A program made the position numbers and the translations under genes. Positions 32,922 through 41,624 of a stretch of DNA of 64,000 nucleotides are shown in pieces. The stretch lies in contig CAYUSP010000002.1 in NCBI GenBank assembly GCA_964447405.1, positions 186,001 to 250,000 of the forward strand. Direction: 5' to 3'. Numbering within the stretch: the first letter of the stretch is position 1; each line of letters opens with the position of its first letter. Origin of the DNA: JALNZF01 sp964447405 (lineage in GTDB: Bacteria; Nitrospirota; UBA9217). Under the pieces are notes generated by a model. That model was given only the letters and a program-made list of their open reading frames with translations, ran no database searches and was not told the DNA's origin.

Positions 32922-34604
32922 ATGCTGAAAAAAATCCTTATATATGCCGCGATTTTCGTTGGCGTCTTCCTATTCGGCATTCTGCTGGCCTTTTTCGGGA
33001 ACAAGTTCCTGATCCGCAGCCATCAGGATCCATCGCAGCTTCATCGGCCATCGGGCCGTTCAGCACCGGCTTCGGCGATGCCCGCAAAGACTTCGACCGG
33101 GACCGCGGCCATTCCCGGCTCCACCGTAACGGGTACCGCTCAAAACGGAGACATAGTGTCTGCTGCAAATCCACCAGCCGGTCCTGTGACATTGGGCATG
33201 ACATCCGCGACCACACCAGCTCCCATCCAACGCGCAACAGGCTCCCGTCAGCATGCCCCGTATGATATTATTCTCCTCCTGGACTGTTCTGTGAACATGA
33301 AAAAGACGGACCCGAACAATTACCGCAAAGACGCCGCCCGGTTGTTTATTTCGCTTGTGGGAAAGGACAGCCGGATCGGCATAATCGGTTTTGGCGACCA
33401 TGCCGCCACTCTTATCCCCCTGACGCTGAATTCAGAGCAGAATCACGCGGTCCTGTTCAATGCCGTGGACAGGATTTCCTCAAAGGACCTTACCGCGAAT
33501 ATTACGGAGGCTGTCCAAAAAGGCTTCGATGAGCTGAAAGCATCAAAGATCGGAGACCCCATCATTGTTATCATGTCTGGCGGCAAACTCGCGCTCGGGG
33601 AGAATACCAAGGACGTCGCCGCACTCGAAAAACTGAACCGGCTTCTTCCCGAGCTTGCACGCGCTCAGGTCAAACTGATGACCGTTGCCTTTACCACAGA
33701 ATCCGACAGCGCCTTGCTTGAGCGCATGGCAAAGGAGACAGGCGGATTCTTCCGGTTCGCGCGGACTGATAAAGACGTGCACATCATGTTCGCGGCCCTG
33801 TACGAGAAGCTGCATTCTCCCGATACGCTTCCCCTGGACGGCCCAACCTTCATTGTGGATCCGGAAGTCAAGGAAGCCACCGTACAGGTCACCAAGGAAC
33901 GCGGCGCAGCTATCGAACTCGAGGACCCTGCTCATAAAAGACATACGAATTACTCTCACGCGGCCAGCATGCAGTGGTATGAATCCGAGATACACGACCT
34001 GATCACGGTCAAGGGGCCTGCTCCGGGAAAATGGACTGTACACATGAACTCCCCTGAGGGGAATAAGGTCTATGTCATCACGAATGTGAGCCTGCAAACC
34101 TCCCTTTCACAGGGCTTCGTAAACCGAGGAGAGGTTGTCACCATTGATGCCTGGCTGGAACAAAAAGGTGGGGTCGTTACCGATCCGGGCATCCTGGAGA
34201 ATACGACATTCACGGCAGAAATCATTAGACCCGAAGGCCGGCCGGCACGCCTTGAGCTGACGCCCGTGATTTCCGCAGACCAGAGCCGGAAGACCGCAGA
34301 AAGATACTCGGCAACCTACCCCGTTTCCTCATCAGGAGAGCATCTCGTAAAGATCCTTGCCGCTGGAAGAACATTCAAACGGGGGAAAACCCTGCCGTTC
34401 ATGGCAATCGAAACTACAGCAGCGCAGGATGAAGGGCTGAAGATCGATCCTGCGCCGGCCCCGATGCCGCAGCCGGTGGATGTGGTGTTCTCATGGGGAA
34501 GGGTTCTTATACAGTTTGGCCTTGTGAACCTACTTCTGGTATCGCTGGGAGCGGCAGGCTATTTGCTGAGGAGAACTATCGCGGCGAGGGCAAAGAAATC
34601 ATGA
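32922..34604 (+). CDS. Membrane-anchored von Willebrand factor A domain protein
   Basis: 560 residues. A transmembrane anchor spans about residues 5-26. A Pro/Thr/Ala-rich linker leads to a vWA domain from about residue 113, with MIDAS-like DCSVN (D121; the usual third Ser is Asn), IGIIGFGD and VIMSGG. A beta-rich extracytoplasmic region follows, and a second transmembrane helix near residues 528-550 precedes a basic tail. The layout resembles BatA/B-like or protease-regulating vWA membrane proteins, but no MoxR ATPase is nearby. It overlaps the next gene by four bases (ATGA), so the two probably act together. The ribosome-binding site is weak. Function unknown. Confidence 0.8.
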   Translation: MLKKILIYAAIFVGVFLFGILLAFFGNKFLIRSHQDPSQLHRPSGRSAPASAMPAKTSTGTAAIPGSTVTGTAQNGDIVSAANPPAGPVTLGMTSATTPAPIQRATGSRQHAPYDIILLLDCSVNMKKTDPNNYRKDAARLFISLVGKDSRIGIIGFGDHAATLIPLTLNSEQNHAVLFNAVDRISSKDLTANITEAVQKGFDELKASKIGDPIIVIMSGGKLALGENTKDVAALEKLNRLLPELARAQVKLMTVAFTTESDSALLERMAKETGGFFRFARTDKDVHIMFAALYEKLHSPDTLPLDGPTFIVDPEVKEATVQVTKERGAAIELEDPAHKRHTNYSHAASMQWYESEIHDLITVKGPAPGKWTVHMNSPEGNKVYVITNVSLQTSLSQGFVNRGEVVTIDAWLEQKGGVVTDPGILENTTFTAEIIRPEGRPARLELTPVISADQSRKTAERYSATYPVSSSGEHLVKILAAGRTFKRGKTLPFMAIETTAAQDEGLKIDPAPAPMPQPVDVVFSWGRVLIQFGLVNLLLVSLGAAGYLLRRTIAARAKKS

Positions 34605-35005
34605 TAAACATCAACGCACTGTTATTCCTCTTCCTGCTGGAGGCAATCGTCCTATTGGGCGGGATTTCAGCAGCACTTATCGTGCATCTGAGAAAGTACA
34701 AACAACAGTACCAGGCCGCACAGCAGGAGCTGGCGGACAGCCGCACAGCACATTCGGCACAACGGAAACAGCCTGAACACAAGGCAACTACAGATGTACC
34801 CACGGCTGCAGCGCAGCCGGCCGCAAAAAAGGAACCGGACGACGGTGCCGCGCTCCAGGCCCGCGTGACGGAGCTGGAAGCGCAGCTCCAGGCAAAAGAA
34901 AAGCTAATGAAATCGCTGGAAGCAAAATTCGCGGACCTGGAAAAAGAATATGTGATCTTGTACCAGCAGCAGCAGAGTTCGCAACCGGATTTCACCAATC
35001 AGTGA
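34601..35005 (+). CDS. Small membrane protein with C-terminal coiled coil
   Basis: 134 residues. One transmembrane helix (ALLFLFLLEAIVLLGGISAALIV, about residues 5-27) is followed by a charged region, a Pro/Ala-rich linker and a predicted coiled coil (LQARVTELEAQLQAKEKL). Not assigned to a family. The ATG at 34601 overlaps the vWA stop codon; an in-frame ATG at 34493 would lie inside that gene and lacks support. It likely partners the vWA protein, perhaps by anchoring or spacing it in the envelope. Confidence 0.7.
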   Translation: MININALLFLFLLEAIVLLGGISAALIVHLRKYKQQYQAAQQELADSRTAHSAQRKQPEHKATTDVPTAAAQPAAKKEPDDGAALQARVTELEAQLQAKEKLMKSLEAKFADLEKEYVILYQQQQSSQPDFTNQ

Positions 35006-35006
35006 T

Positions 35007-35021
35007 CAGGGGCGGCCCCTG
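35007..35021. terminator. Hairpin between convergent genes
   Basis: CAGGGG-cgg-CCCCTG is a perfect 6-bp stem in the 30-base gap between two convergent genes. No T-run follows on either side, so a bidirectional terminator role is only likely by position. Confidence 0.4.
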
Positions 35022-35035
35022 CCTGCCCTGTGAAC

Positions 35036-35899
35036 TTACGGGAGCGCGCCTGCCAGTTTGGCGGCAACGCGCAGCTGATCATAGTCGCTGTCCGCGACCG
35101 GAGCAAACCCTGATAACTTTGCTGGCCGCAGGACCCCGAGAGAACGGGGATCGTTCAACGTCAGCTTGAGCAGCGCTTCACGCACCTTTTCCGCAACCTC
35201 TTTAGGCAAGGCGGACGTGGCGAACAACGGCCAATTGGGGAAATAATCGGTGTATCCGACGATCCTGATCTGGGAAAGGTCAATGATGCCTGCCATTTTT
35301 TCAAGGTCATCCTCGCGGATGCCGCCCGCATCCGCTGCCCTGTTGTAAACAGCCTTGACAACATTGTCGTGCATCCGCGCGAAGGGAAGTACGGTAAGGT
35401 CCTTCCGGATGTCTAGACCGGCTTTTTTCAGCAGCATCAGCTGAAAGATGTACCCTGCGGCTGAGTTCTTGTCCACGAATACCAGCTTTTTCCCCTTCAG
35501 GTCCCGAAGCTTCTCTATGCCGCTATCCTTCCGCGCAATAATGATCCCGCGGAACCGCGTACCCGCCTTCATCTCTGCCGCCAGTGCAAGAGGCTCGATA
35601 TTCACCTCTCGCTTCAATTGCACGTAAATCAAGGAATTTGCAAAGGCGATGCCGACCTGTCCCGCTTTCACTGCATTTTTGAACGCGTCGAAGTCCCTCG
35701 GGATTACGATGCTGACCTTCTCTCCTGTTTCCCTGGTCAGGTATTCCGCGAGTGGATTGAACATGGTGAACATCTCCACCGCGTTCAAGCGGGGGAGTAT
35801 CCCGAACTTGATCTCGGCAGCAGCTGGTACGGCCGCGGTCAGCAGCATGACCGCGGCCGTCACCATGATCATCAGCCTCATCCGAAGCAAAACCATCAT
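35036..35899 (-). CDS. PhnD-like phosphate/phosphonate ABC-type substrate-binding protein
   Basis: About 287 residues. A signal peptide (hydrophobic MIMVTAAVMLLTAAVPAAAA region) is followed by a type-II periplasmic-binding fold: FGILPRLNAVEMFTMFNPLAEYL, then VGIAFANSLIYVQLK, GIIIARKDSGI and LVFVDKNSAAGYIFQLMLL. This is the PhnD/phosphonate-binding family, often used as a sensor-associated binding protein when no transporter is nearby. No permease or ATPase gene is seen here. AAAGGATTCGCGT precedes the ATG at 35899; the open frame further upstream overlaps the previous gene. It is the last gene of the porin unit. Confidence 0.85.
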   Translation of the reverse strand: MMVLLRMRLMIMVTAAVMLLTAAVPAAAEIKFGILPRLNAVEMFTMFNPLAEYLTRETGEKVSIVIPRDFDAFKNAVKAGQVGIAFANSLIYVQLKREVNIEPLALAAEMKAGTRFRGIIIARKDSGIEKLRDLKGKKLVFVDKNSAAGYIFQLMLLKKAGLDIRKDLTVLPFARMHDNVVKAVYNRAADAGGIREDDLEKMAGIIDLSQIRIVGYTDYFPNWPLFATSALPKEVAEKVREALLKLTLNDPRSLGVLRPAKLSGFAPVADSDYDQLRVAAKLAGALP

Positions 35900-35942
35900 A
35901 CGCGAATCCTTTCGTGAGCCTGTGATGCTTTGCAGGACAGCG

Positions 35943-36374
35943 CTATTGCAGGGTAAGTACAACCTTAACGCTGCTGTCCGTATTCGACGCCTTAATATAG
36001 CCGATAGCATTCGGGTTGCCGGCAACCGCGCTCTTCATATCGGCGTCGCTGTTCAAAACCTTGGGCGGCGTGGCTTTCCCGGAAAAAAGCTTCACGGTCC
36101 AGAGCGCCTTGATCGCGGAGACGGATTTCCCGAGCAGCTGCTGCGTGAACGCGGCGCGTGTTTCGGAGTTGTCCGGCAAATCGAAAATGGCAGTGGAACT
36201 CCCGCCCGGCCATGCTCCGAGCTCGGCCTTGTAAATCCGTTCGATCATGTCCCGGGTTACCTCGTTCGTATTGTTCTTATTGACAATTACAGCAATCTCA
36301 GCAGCTGCGGCCGGGGCAGCCAGCATGCCGACAATCGTAACCGCTATCACTGCTTGAATTATATGGCGAACCAT
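35943..36374 (-). CDS. Small PstS-like periplasmic binding-domain protein
   Basis: 143 residues: a signal peptide ending in APAAAA, then one PBP-like lobe (AVIVNKNNTNEVTRDMIERIYKAE, FDLPDNSETRAAFTQQLLG, NAIGYIK). It is much shorter than transporter-type PstS, so it is probably a stand-alone binding or docking domain. It starts nine bases after the porin stop codon and is followed by the PhnD-like gene, which suggests that one operon supplies an outer-membrane channel and two periplasmic binding proteins. Confidence 0.8.
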   Translation of the reverse strand: MVRHIIQAVIAVTIVGMLAAPAAAAEIAVIVNKNNTNEVTRDMIERIYKAELGAWPGGSSTAIFDLPDNSETRAAFTQQLLGKSVSAIKALWTVKLFSGKATPPKVLNSDADMKSAVAGNPNAIGYIKASNTDSSVKVVLTLQ

Positions 36375-36383
36375 GGTTCCTCC

Positions 36384-37511
36384 TTAGAACATGAAGTTGA
36401 CACCCGCGACGAACATGCTCCAGCTTTCCTCTTCCGCTGCCGTGTGCATTGCTCCCGACGCGACTGGCATGGCAAAACCTTTGATCGCGTGATGTTCGGC
36501 TTTTACCTTGAAATAGTCGTTAACCTTGTACGACAGGCCGATCGTGGTGTCCTTCTGGTAGAACATCGGATCATCCTTGCTGTCCTTGTCCGTCAGGATA
36601 TGATCGTACCGTACGTAGGGCGTCAGCTTGTCAAAAAACGTGTAGCCGGCTTCAATATAGTATGACTTCATTTCCTCATCCCCGCCCTGCTTGTCAGCCC
36701 ATTCCGCGTTAAATGCGAACTTGTCCCGCTTCAGTTCAAGCGACGCAATCACGAGTTTTTCCCTGAGTTCCTGCATGGTCTCTTCTTCCGTCGTCGTACC
36801 GGCAGCCAGATCGTGCGTGGTTATGATCTCTTCTCTTTTCTCCCTGAAGGAGGCGGCCGAGAACATGAGGTAGAGACCGTCTATCGGCGTTTTCAGGCGG
36901 AGCCGGCCTCCAATAAGGTCTCTGGTCTTTATTGCGATCTCCTCTGTCGTGAACACGGACGCGGTGGTTACCTCGGGGTGAAAGGAAGCCGACTCCTTCT
37001 CTTCCTGTTCTGGTTGCCCGCTGATCAGTTCGATCGCGAACCACGGATGGTTGTACTCCAGGCCAACGCCCCGATAGTTCTCGAATATGAAATCAATTTT
37101 GTTGGAATACATGAACGGTTCAAGTTCCGCGAGGTGGAGGAACTTCATATCCCGTATCAGGTTTATGATGCCCAGCGGCAGCTTCATCTGCCCTACTCTG
37201 ATATCGACTGACTCGCCCAGCCGGTGATCAACGTACAGCCATTCCATGGTGGTGCGTTCGGATGCAGCGAAGATCTTGGCCCATATCGTGGTCTCATCCG
37301 TCGCCTTGGCCGTAAACACCAGGGACATGGTATTGAAATCCCAGGTCCCGTCCTTTGCTTCCATAAAATTAATTTTGTTCGACTTCACGTAATCCTGATT
37401 GCCGTAGCCATGTATCTCCACATCCGCGGCCATACCTGCCGCGGGCATCATGAGCGGCACCAGCACCATCACAGCCGCCAATATGACGCAAACACTCATC
37501 CTATTTTTCAT
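36384..37511 (-). CDS. Outer-membrane beta-barrel porin
   Basis: About 375 residues. A signal peptide (VILAAVMVLVPLMMPAAGMAA) precedes a mature part that begins DVEIHGYGNQDY and consists of alternating aromatic and polar strands, ending in a C-terminal Phe (GVNFMF), the usual outer-membrane insertion signal. It resembles phosphate-selective O/P-type or general porins without a clear match. AGGAGACGTT fixes the start at 37511; the longer open frame has no support. Genes for two receiver proteins lie just upstream and for two binding proteins just downstream. Confidence 0.8.
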   Translation of the reverse strand: MKNRMSVCVILAAVMVLVPLMMPAAGMAADVEIHGYGNQDYVKSNKINFMEAKDGTWDFNTMSLVFTAKATDETTIWAKIFAASERTTMEWLYVDHRLGESVDIRVGQMKLPLGIINLIRDMKFLHLAELEPFMYSNKIDFIFENYRGVGLEYNHPWFAIELISGQPEQEEKESASFHPEVTTASVFTTEEIAIKTRDLIGGRLRLKTPIDGLYLMFSAASFREKREEIITTHDLAAGTTTEEETMQELREKLVIASLELKRDKFAFNAEWADKQGGDEEMKSYYIEAGYTFFDKLTPYVRYDHILTDKDSKDDPMFYQKDTTIGLSYKVNDYFKVKAEHHAIKGFAMPVASGAMHTAAEEESWSMFVAGVNFMF

Positions 37512-37612
37512 AACGTCTCCTTTCCTGTTGAACTGAGCCCCGGAGGGCTTAATACGCATCAGTTGTACTCGTGGGACATCGCGGCACTCGGACCGCTCCA
37601 GGGACATGCAGA

Positions 37613-38002
37613 TCACGGCCCGTGCCCACGCCAGGCGGGATACTCCTTCTCGATAAGCGCATACAGATCCGCCGGCTGGAACGGTTTTTTCACATACCCC
37701 ATGGCCCCCAGGTCCAGCCCCTTCATGGTATCGTCATCCATGCCATCGGTGCTGACGATGATGATCGGGATGCGGTCGAGCCCCCTGGATGACTTGACCC
37801 TCTTGATGAAATCAATGCCGCTCATGAGGGGCATGTTTATGTCGAGCAGGATAAGGTTGACGTCCGGATTTGCCGCAAGACTGTCAAGCCCGTCCTGACC
37901 GTTCAGTGCGTCGATCACTTCGCACTGATAGCGCTTCAACACCAGCCGGTACATTTGATGAATGAGCGCCGAATCATCAACAACCAGCACTTTTTTCAGC
38001 AT
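37613..38002 (-). CDS. Response regulator, receiver domain only
   Basis: 129 residues forming one CheY-like domain: D9/D10 acidic pair, D54 phosphorylation site (LLDINMP), Thr/Ser in IIVSTDG and Lys in YVKKPF. There is no output domain. GGGAGCGGCATT before the ATG at 38002 sets the start. It follows another receiver protein on the same strand, and the porin gene is next. Its kinase is not identified. Confidence 0.9.
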   Translation of the reverse strand: MLKKVLVVDDSALIHQMYRLVLKRYQCEVIDALNGQDGLDSLAANPDVNLILLDINMPLMSGIDFIKRVKSSRGLDRIPIIIVSTDGMDDDTMKGLDLGAMGYVKKPFQPADLYALIEKEYPAWRGHGP

Positions 38003-38059
38003 AATGCCGCTCCCCGGATCGGCGCTGCAACCACTCATCGGGCCGCCGCGCTTGCCCCG

Positions 38060-38455
38060 TTACTGCTTGACCGGGATTCCCATCTCTCGTATACGCTGCA
38101 TCAGGTCTATGATATCAATCGGTTTGTCGTAATAATAGAACGCGCCCCGGTCAAACGCTTCCTGCCGGATTTCCTCCGACCCGTGCGCAGTCATAATGAT
38201 TACGGATGTTTTCGGCCAGCGACGCTTGATGTAGCTGAGCAGCTCCAATCCCTCGATACCGAGTACTCCCGACATTCTGATATCGACGATCACGAGATCA
38301 AAAGCAGCGCGTTCAAGCGCTTCCTCCGCGGGCTCAAGCCTGCTTGCGGTAACAACCTCCACGTCGTCCGATCGAAGAGTATAGGACAACGTCAGCAGGA
38401 TAGTCGGTTCATCGTCAACGATCAGTATTCGTTTCGTAGTAGCATTCACCGCCAT
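38060..38455 (-). CDS. Response regulator, receiver domain only
   Basis: 131 residues. Acidic pair in LIVDDEP, D58 in VIVDIRM, Thr in IIMTAHG and Lys in YYYDKPI. The GFAF-type C-terminal output is absent. GGGAGCCTGGA precedes the ATG at 38455. It resembles single-domain receivers that follow NtrC-like sequence in the alpha4 region. It is the first gene after the candidate promoter at 38499. Confidence 0.88.
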   Translation of the reverse strand: MAVNATTKRILIVDDEPTILLTLSYTLRSDDVEVVTASRLEPAEEALERAAFDLVIVDIRMSGVLGIEGLELLSYIKRRWPKTSVIIMTAHGSEEIRQEAFDRGAFYYYDKPIDIIDLMQRIREMGIPVKQ

Positions 38456-38498
38456 TCCAGGCTCCCGCATCTTGTGCACGATTGATTAATCCACTCTA

Positions 38499-38507
38499 GT
38501 ATAGCAA
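38499..38507 (-). promoter_or_regulatory. Extended -10 promoter of the receiver genes
   Basis: TGCTATACT on the minus strand is an extended -10 element (TGn plus TATACT), preceded by AATTTT. No good -35 is seen. The same form recurs at 63873-63881, and a close relative at 58317-58325. Confidence 0.45.
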
Positions 38508-38608
38508 AAATTACTGTAAACGTAATGCGTTCTTATATTTTTTCAGTAATGCCATGTCTTGCTTTTGGAAATCAAAGCTGCTACATTCATCTGGGACAGG
38601 GGACATAT

Positions 38609-39658
38609 ATGCATAAACAAAATATCAAGACCCTCGGCATAGGCGAACTCCGGACCAGGATGCTGGATCTCGGCTTTAAAGTGTTCCGCGCGGACCAGAT
38701 CTTCTCGTGGATATATGCCCGCCAGGCGCGGGTCTTCGAGGATATGACCAATATCGCAAAGGCCGAGCGCCTTCAACTTGCCGATGTATTTACGATCTCC
38801 CTCCCGAACATCATCAGTACTGAAACATCGGTTGACCGCACAAGGAAATTCCTCTTTCAGCTTGAGGACGGACACACCATCGAAAGCGTCCTGATCCCTG
38901 ATGAGGACCGCCAGACCCTGTGCATCTCGTCGCAGGTCGGCTGCCAGCAGGCCTGTGGATTCTGCCTTACCGGCAAAGGTGGTTTTCAGAGGAACCTCGC
39001 GGCACATGAGATCGTCGATCAGGTCCAGGAGGTTTCCCGGATAGTGGCGCGGGAACCAATACAGCGAATAACCAATATCGTGCTCATGGGCATGGGCGAG
39101 CCGCTAGCGAATTATGCGGAGGTCATCAAAGCGCTTACCATCATCACCGGCGACAAGGGGCTCGGCTTCTCCCCCCGACGGGTCACCGTGTCCACGGACG
39201 GGCTCGTGCCGGAAATCGGAAAACTCGGGAGTTCGGGACTTAAGGTGAACCTGGCGATCTCACTCAATGCCACTACCGATGAGATACGGAGCCGGATCAT
39301 GCCCGTGAACCGGCGATATCCCCTCAAGGATCTGCTTGCCGCCTGCAGACACTACCCCCTCGAGCCGAGGCGCAGGATCACCTTCGAATATGTATTGCTG
39401 AAAAATGTGAATGACTCGGTGAATGATGCATCCAGGCTGGCAAAGCTGATCAGGGGCATCAAGTGCAAGGTAAACCTGATTCCCTTCAATCCGTTTCCCG
39501 GAAGCGAGTTCGAGCGTCCCGAGGACGCGGCTGTACGCCAGTTCCAGAAGGTCCTGCTGGACCTCCACTACACCGCGCCAGTGCGCGAGTCGCGCGGTAC
39601 GGATATTTCCGCGGCCTGCGGGCAGCTGCGGGAAAAGGAATCAGCAGCAAACAGGTAG
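38609..39658 (+). CDS. rlmN: 23S rRNA (adenine-C2)-methyltransferase RlmN
   Basis: Radical-SAM enzyme that methylates A2503 of 23S rRNA and A37 of some tRNAs. About 349 residues. Visible are the N-terminal helical domain (FRADQIFSWIYARQ), the CQQACGFC radical-SAM motif, GMGEPLANY, the SINA-like SLNATTDEIRSRIMPVNRRYP and a late Cys in ISAACGQL that forms the transient methyl-Cys pair. GGGGACATAT before the ATG at 38609 sets the start; in-frame codons to 38525 have no support. It is divergent from the receiver genes. Confidence 0.96.
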   Translation: MHKQNIKTLGIGELRTRMLDLGFKVFRADQIFSWIYARQARVFEDMTNIAKAERLQLADVFTISLPNIISTETSVDRTRKFLFQLEDGHTIESVLIPDEDRQTLCISSQVGCQQACGFCLTGKGGFQRNLAAHEIVDQVQEVSRIVAREPIQRITNIVLMGMGEPLANYAEVIKALTIITGDKGLGFSPRRVTVSTDGLVPEIGKLGSSGLKVNLAISLNATTDEIRSRIMPVNRRYPLKDLLAACRHYPLEPRRRITFEYVLLKNVNDSVNDASRLAKLIRGIKCKVNLIPFNPFPGSEFERPEDAAVRQFQKVLLDLHYTAPVRESRGTDISAACGQLREKESAANR

Positions 39659-39694
39659 CCGGCAAGCAGCGGTTGCCCGCTTCCGCAGAACCAT

Positions 39695-41056
39695 CTATTG
39701 ATCATGCACCATATCCTTTAACTGCAGTATCCGTTCCCTGATCTTGACCAGTTTGCTGAACCCCAGCTCGTTGACATAGGGGGTCAGCGCCAGCGTGATA
39801 GACATAGAGGTCAATCTTTCCTTGGGAATCTTTTTCAGCACATCCGCGACGATCTCCTTGATCCGCTTGTCAAGATATATCTCCTCACCGCCCGGTGCCG
39901 CTCCGATTCGTTCTGCAGCAGCGGTCGGGATAAGCTGGCAGAGAGCTGCTTTGTACTGCCCATCGATCATGCCGGTATATTCGAAGTAATCGAGCGCTTT
40001 GCGGATCTCGCCCATACTCGTCCTATTCTTTCGGATGTGCTCAAGGATAGCCGGCGTGTTCCTGCTGAAAACAGCCTCGTACGGCAGAATTCCCTTGTCC
40101 AGTCCCTGCCTTCGGTCAATCACATGCTCGACTTCGTCCGCCAATAGCCCGAGGTCCTCTTCCGTCCTGCCTTTGAGCTCCTCCGGATATTTTACCAGGG
40201 CTAGTAGGTCAGCCTGGAATTCCTTCAGTGAATAGTGCAGGCCGTCCCTCTTGAATTCCTGGTATTTCTGAACCATCCTCTCAAACGCCGCCGGACTGTC
40301 ATCGCTCCTGTTCACCAGAAAAATGAATTCCAGTCGGTTCAACTCCTCGATCGGCCTGAACCGCTCGCGTCCGGTCAGGAGCACCTCGATCCCGCTTCGC
40401 GCATGGCGATATCGCAAACCCGGAAAATCCTCGGCGTCGACCCAATTATCGGGATTATCAACTAGGCAGGGAACAAAGCCGAGGCCGATGAGCGCGCCGA
40501 TGTTCTGCTGGCCCCGGACCATGATCGTCTCCCCGCTTTTCGCTTTTTCAATGGTCTCCACGATGGCTTCGAGCGAACTTGCAAGAATCATCCGCTTCTC
40601 CGCCGCTGCCTGGTCCGCTGCCATCTTCCGCTCTACCCGCCGGTATTCATCAGCTACGTGTGCATAGACGTCCCGTATCATGAGCGTGTCGTATACCAGG
40701 TGAATGAGAGGCATATCACGCGCTGCGAGCAGATCGTCCATGGAAGGCAGGTGGGGCGTCACGACGATCAGGGCTCCGCCGAGCTGACCTTTAGCCCTTA
40801 CAATCCTCAACAGCGACCCGTCCCTGAATTTCAGCAGGTCCTTTTTCCCCTTTTCAACGACCTCATAGAAAAGCGTCTCATTCCTCTTTTTCAATTCCCC
40901 CCGCGTTAGTTCATACAGTATCTGCGAGAACTCTTCCGGGGTGCCCTGGATCGATCCGCGTATCGCTGCCCGGTCTTGCAGCAACTGAACGAACGCGTTC
41001 TGCTTGTGGCCTCCGAACAGATTTATCCGTACTCTGTCATACTGCGGCGTGGTCAT
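39695..41056 (-). CDS. Protein of unknown function next to the chemosensory genes
   Basis: About 453 residues, no signal peptide or transmembrane helix seen and no family recognised. The N-terminal half reads like an alpha/beta domain (GALIVVTPHLPSMDDLL, IMVRGQQNIGALIGLGFVPCLVD). The C-terminal half is helical and charged, with several acidic and basic helices. CAAGGAACAACC before the ATG at 41056 sets the start. A strong terminator separates it from the cheY gene upstream, so it is its own transcription unit. Two shared segments with long-range helix content might suggest a scaffold or regulatory role, which I cannot confirm. Confidence 0.7.
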   Translation of the reverse strand: MTTPQYDRVRINLFGGHKQNAFVQLLQDRAAIRGSIQGTPEEFSQILYELTRGELKKRNETLFYEVVEKGKKDLLKFRDGSLLRIVRAKGQLGGALIVVTPHLPSMDDLLAARDMPLIHLVYDTLMIRDVYAHVADEYRRVERKMAADQAAAEKRMILASSLEAIVETIEKAKSGETIMVRGQQNIGALIGLGFVPCLVDNPDNWVDAEDFPGLRYRHARSGIEVLLTGRERFRPIEELNRLEFIFLVNRSDDSPAAFERMVQKYQEFKRDGLHYSLKEFQADLLALVKYPEELKGRTEEDLGLLADEVEHVIDRRQGLDKGILPYEAVFSRNTPAILEHIRKNRTSMGEIRKALDYFEYTGMIDGQYKAALCQLIPTAAAERIGAAPGGEEIYLDKRIKEIVADVLKKIPKERLTSMSITLALTPYVNELGFSKLVKIRERILQLKDMVHDQ

Positions 41057-41162
41057 GGTTGTTCCTTGCAGGGCAACCTCTCGAACCAACAAGGTTGCCG
41101 GGTATGATTGCCAACTTAAACGCTTTGACGGGGCTCCTTTACCAAGCGCCCTGAATCCGCGT

Positions 41163-41195
41163 AAAAAAAGACGGGAAACTGCTTCGTCTCCCGCC
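41163..41195 (-). terminator. Rho-independent terminator after cheY
   Basis: On the minus strand GGCGGGAGAC and GTTTCCCGTC form a 10-bp stem (two G-U pairs) around loop GAAGCA, followed by TTTTTTT, 35 bases after the cheY stop codon. It closes the chemosensory operon that begins with mcp. Confidence 0.9.
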
Positions 41196-41229
41196 CTCAA
41201 ACCACATTCAGTGAATCTGCTGCTACCCG

Positions 41230-41610
41230 CTATGCCTTGCCCCCCAGGATTCCGTTGACCACGCTTAAAAGGTCCGCCGTCTGAATCGGCTTCGGAATGT
41301 AGGCATTCGCACCCAGGGCCAGGCCGCGCTTGCGGTCCTCCTCTGCTCCTTCGGTGGTTATGATGATGATGGGGATGGACTTGTGCGCCGGGTCGTTCCG
41401 CACCATGGAGACCAGCTTCAAGCCGTCCATAATGGGCATGTTGATGTCCGTCAGGATCAAATCGAACTTCTGGGTCGAAAGCTTTTTGAGCGCGTCGATG
41501 CCGTCATTGGCTTCGACGATTTTACTCCCGGGGATCCGCTTCAGGGCGAAGGTGATCAGCTGCCGCATCGTTGGGGAGTCTTCAACCACCAGAAAATTAT
41601 GCTCGGGCAT
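41230..41610 (-). CDS. CheY-like response regulator
   Basis: 126 residues, one receiver domain: VVEDSPT acidic pocket, D55 phosphorylation site (LTDINMP), IIITTEG and Lys in YIPKPI. There is no output domain. It is the last gene of the unit mcp-cheW-HEAT-cheR-cheB-GAF-cheY and probably takes phosphate from the CheA encoded at 60224-62224. Confidence 0.93.
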   Translation of the reverse strand: MPEHNFLVVEDSPTMRQLITFALKRIPGSKIVEANDGIDALKKLSTQKFDLILTDINMPIMDGLKLVSMVRNDPAHKSIPIIIITTEGAEEDRKRGLALGANAYIPKPIQTADLLSVVNGILGGKA

Positions 41611-41624
41611 GTTCCAACCTCCGT

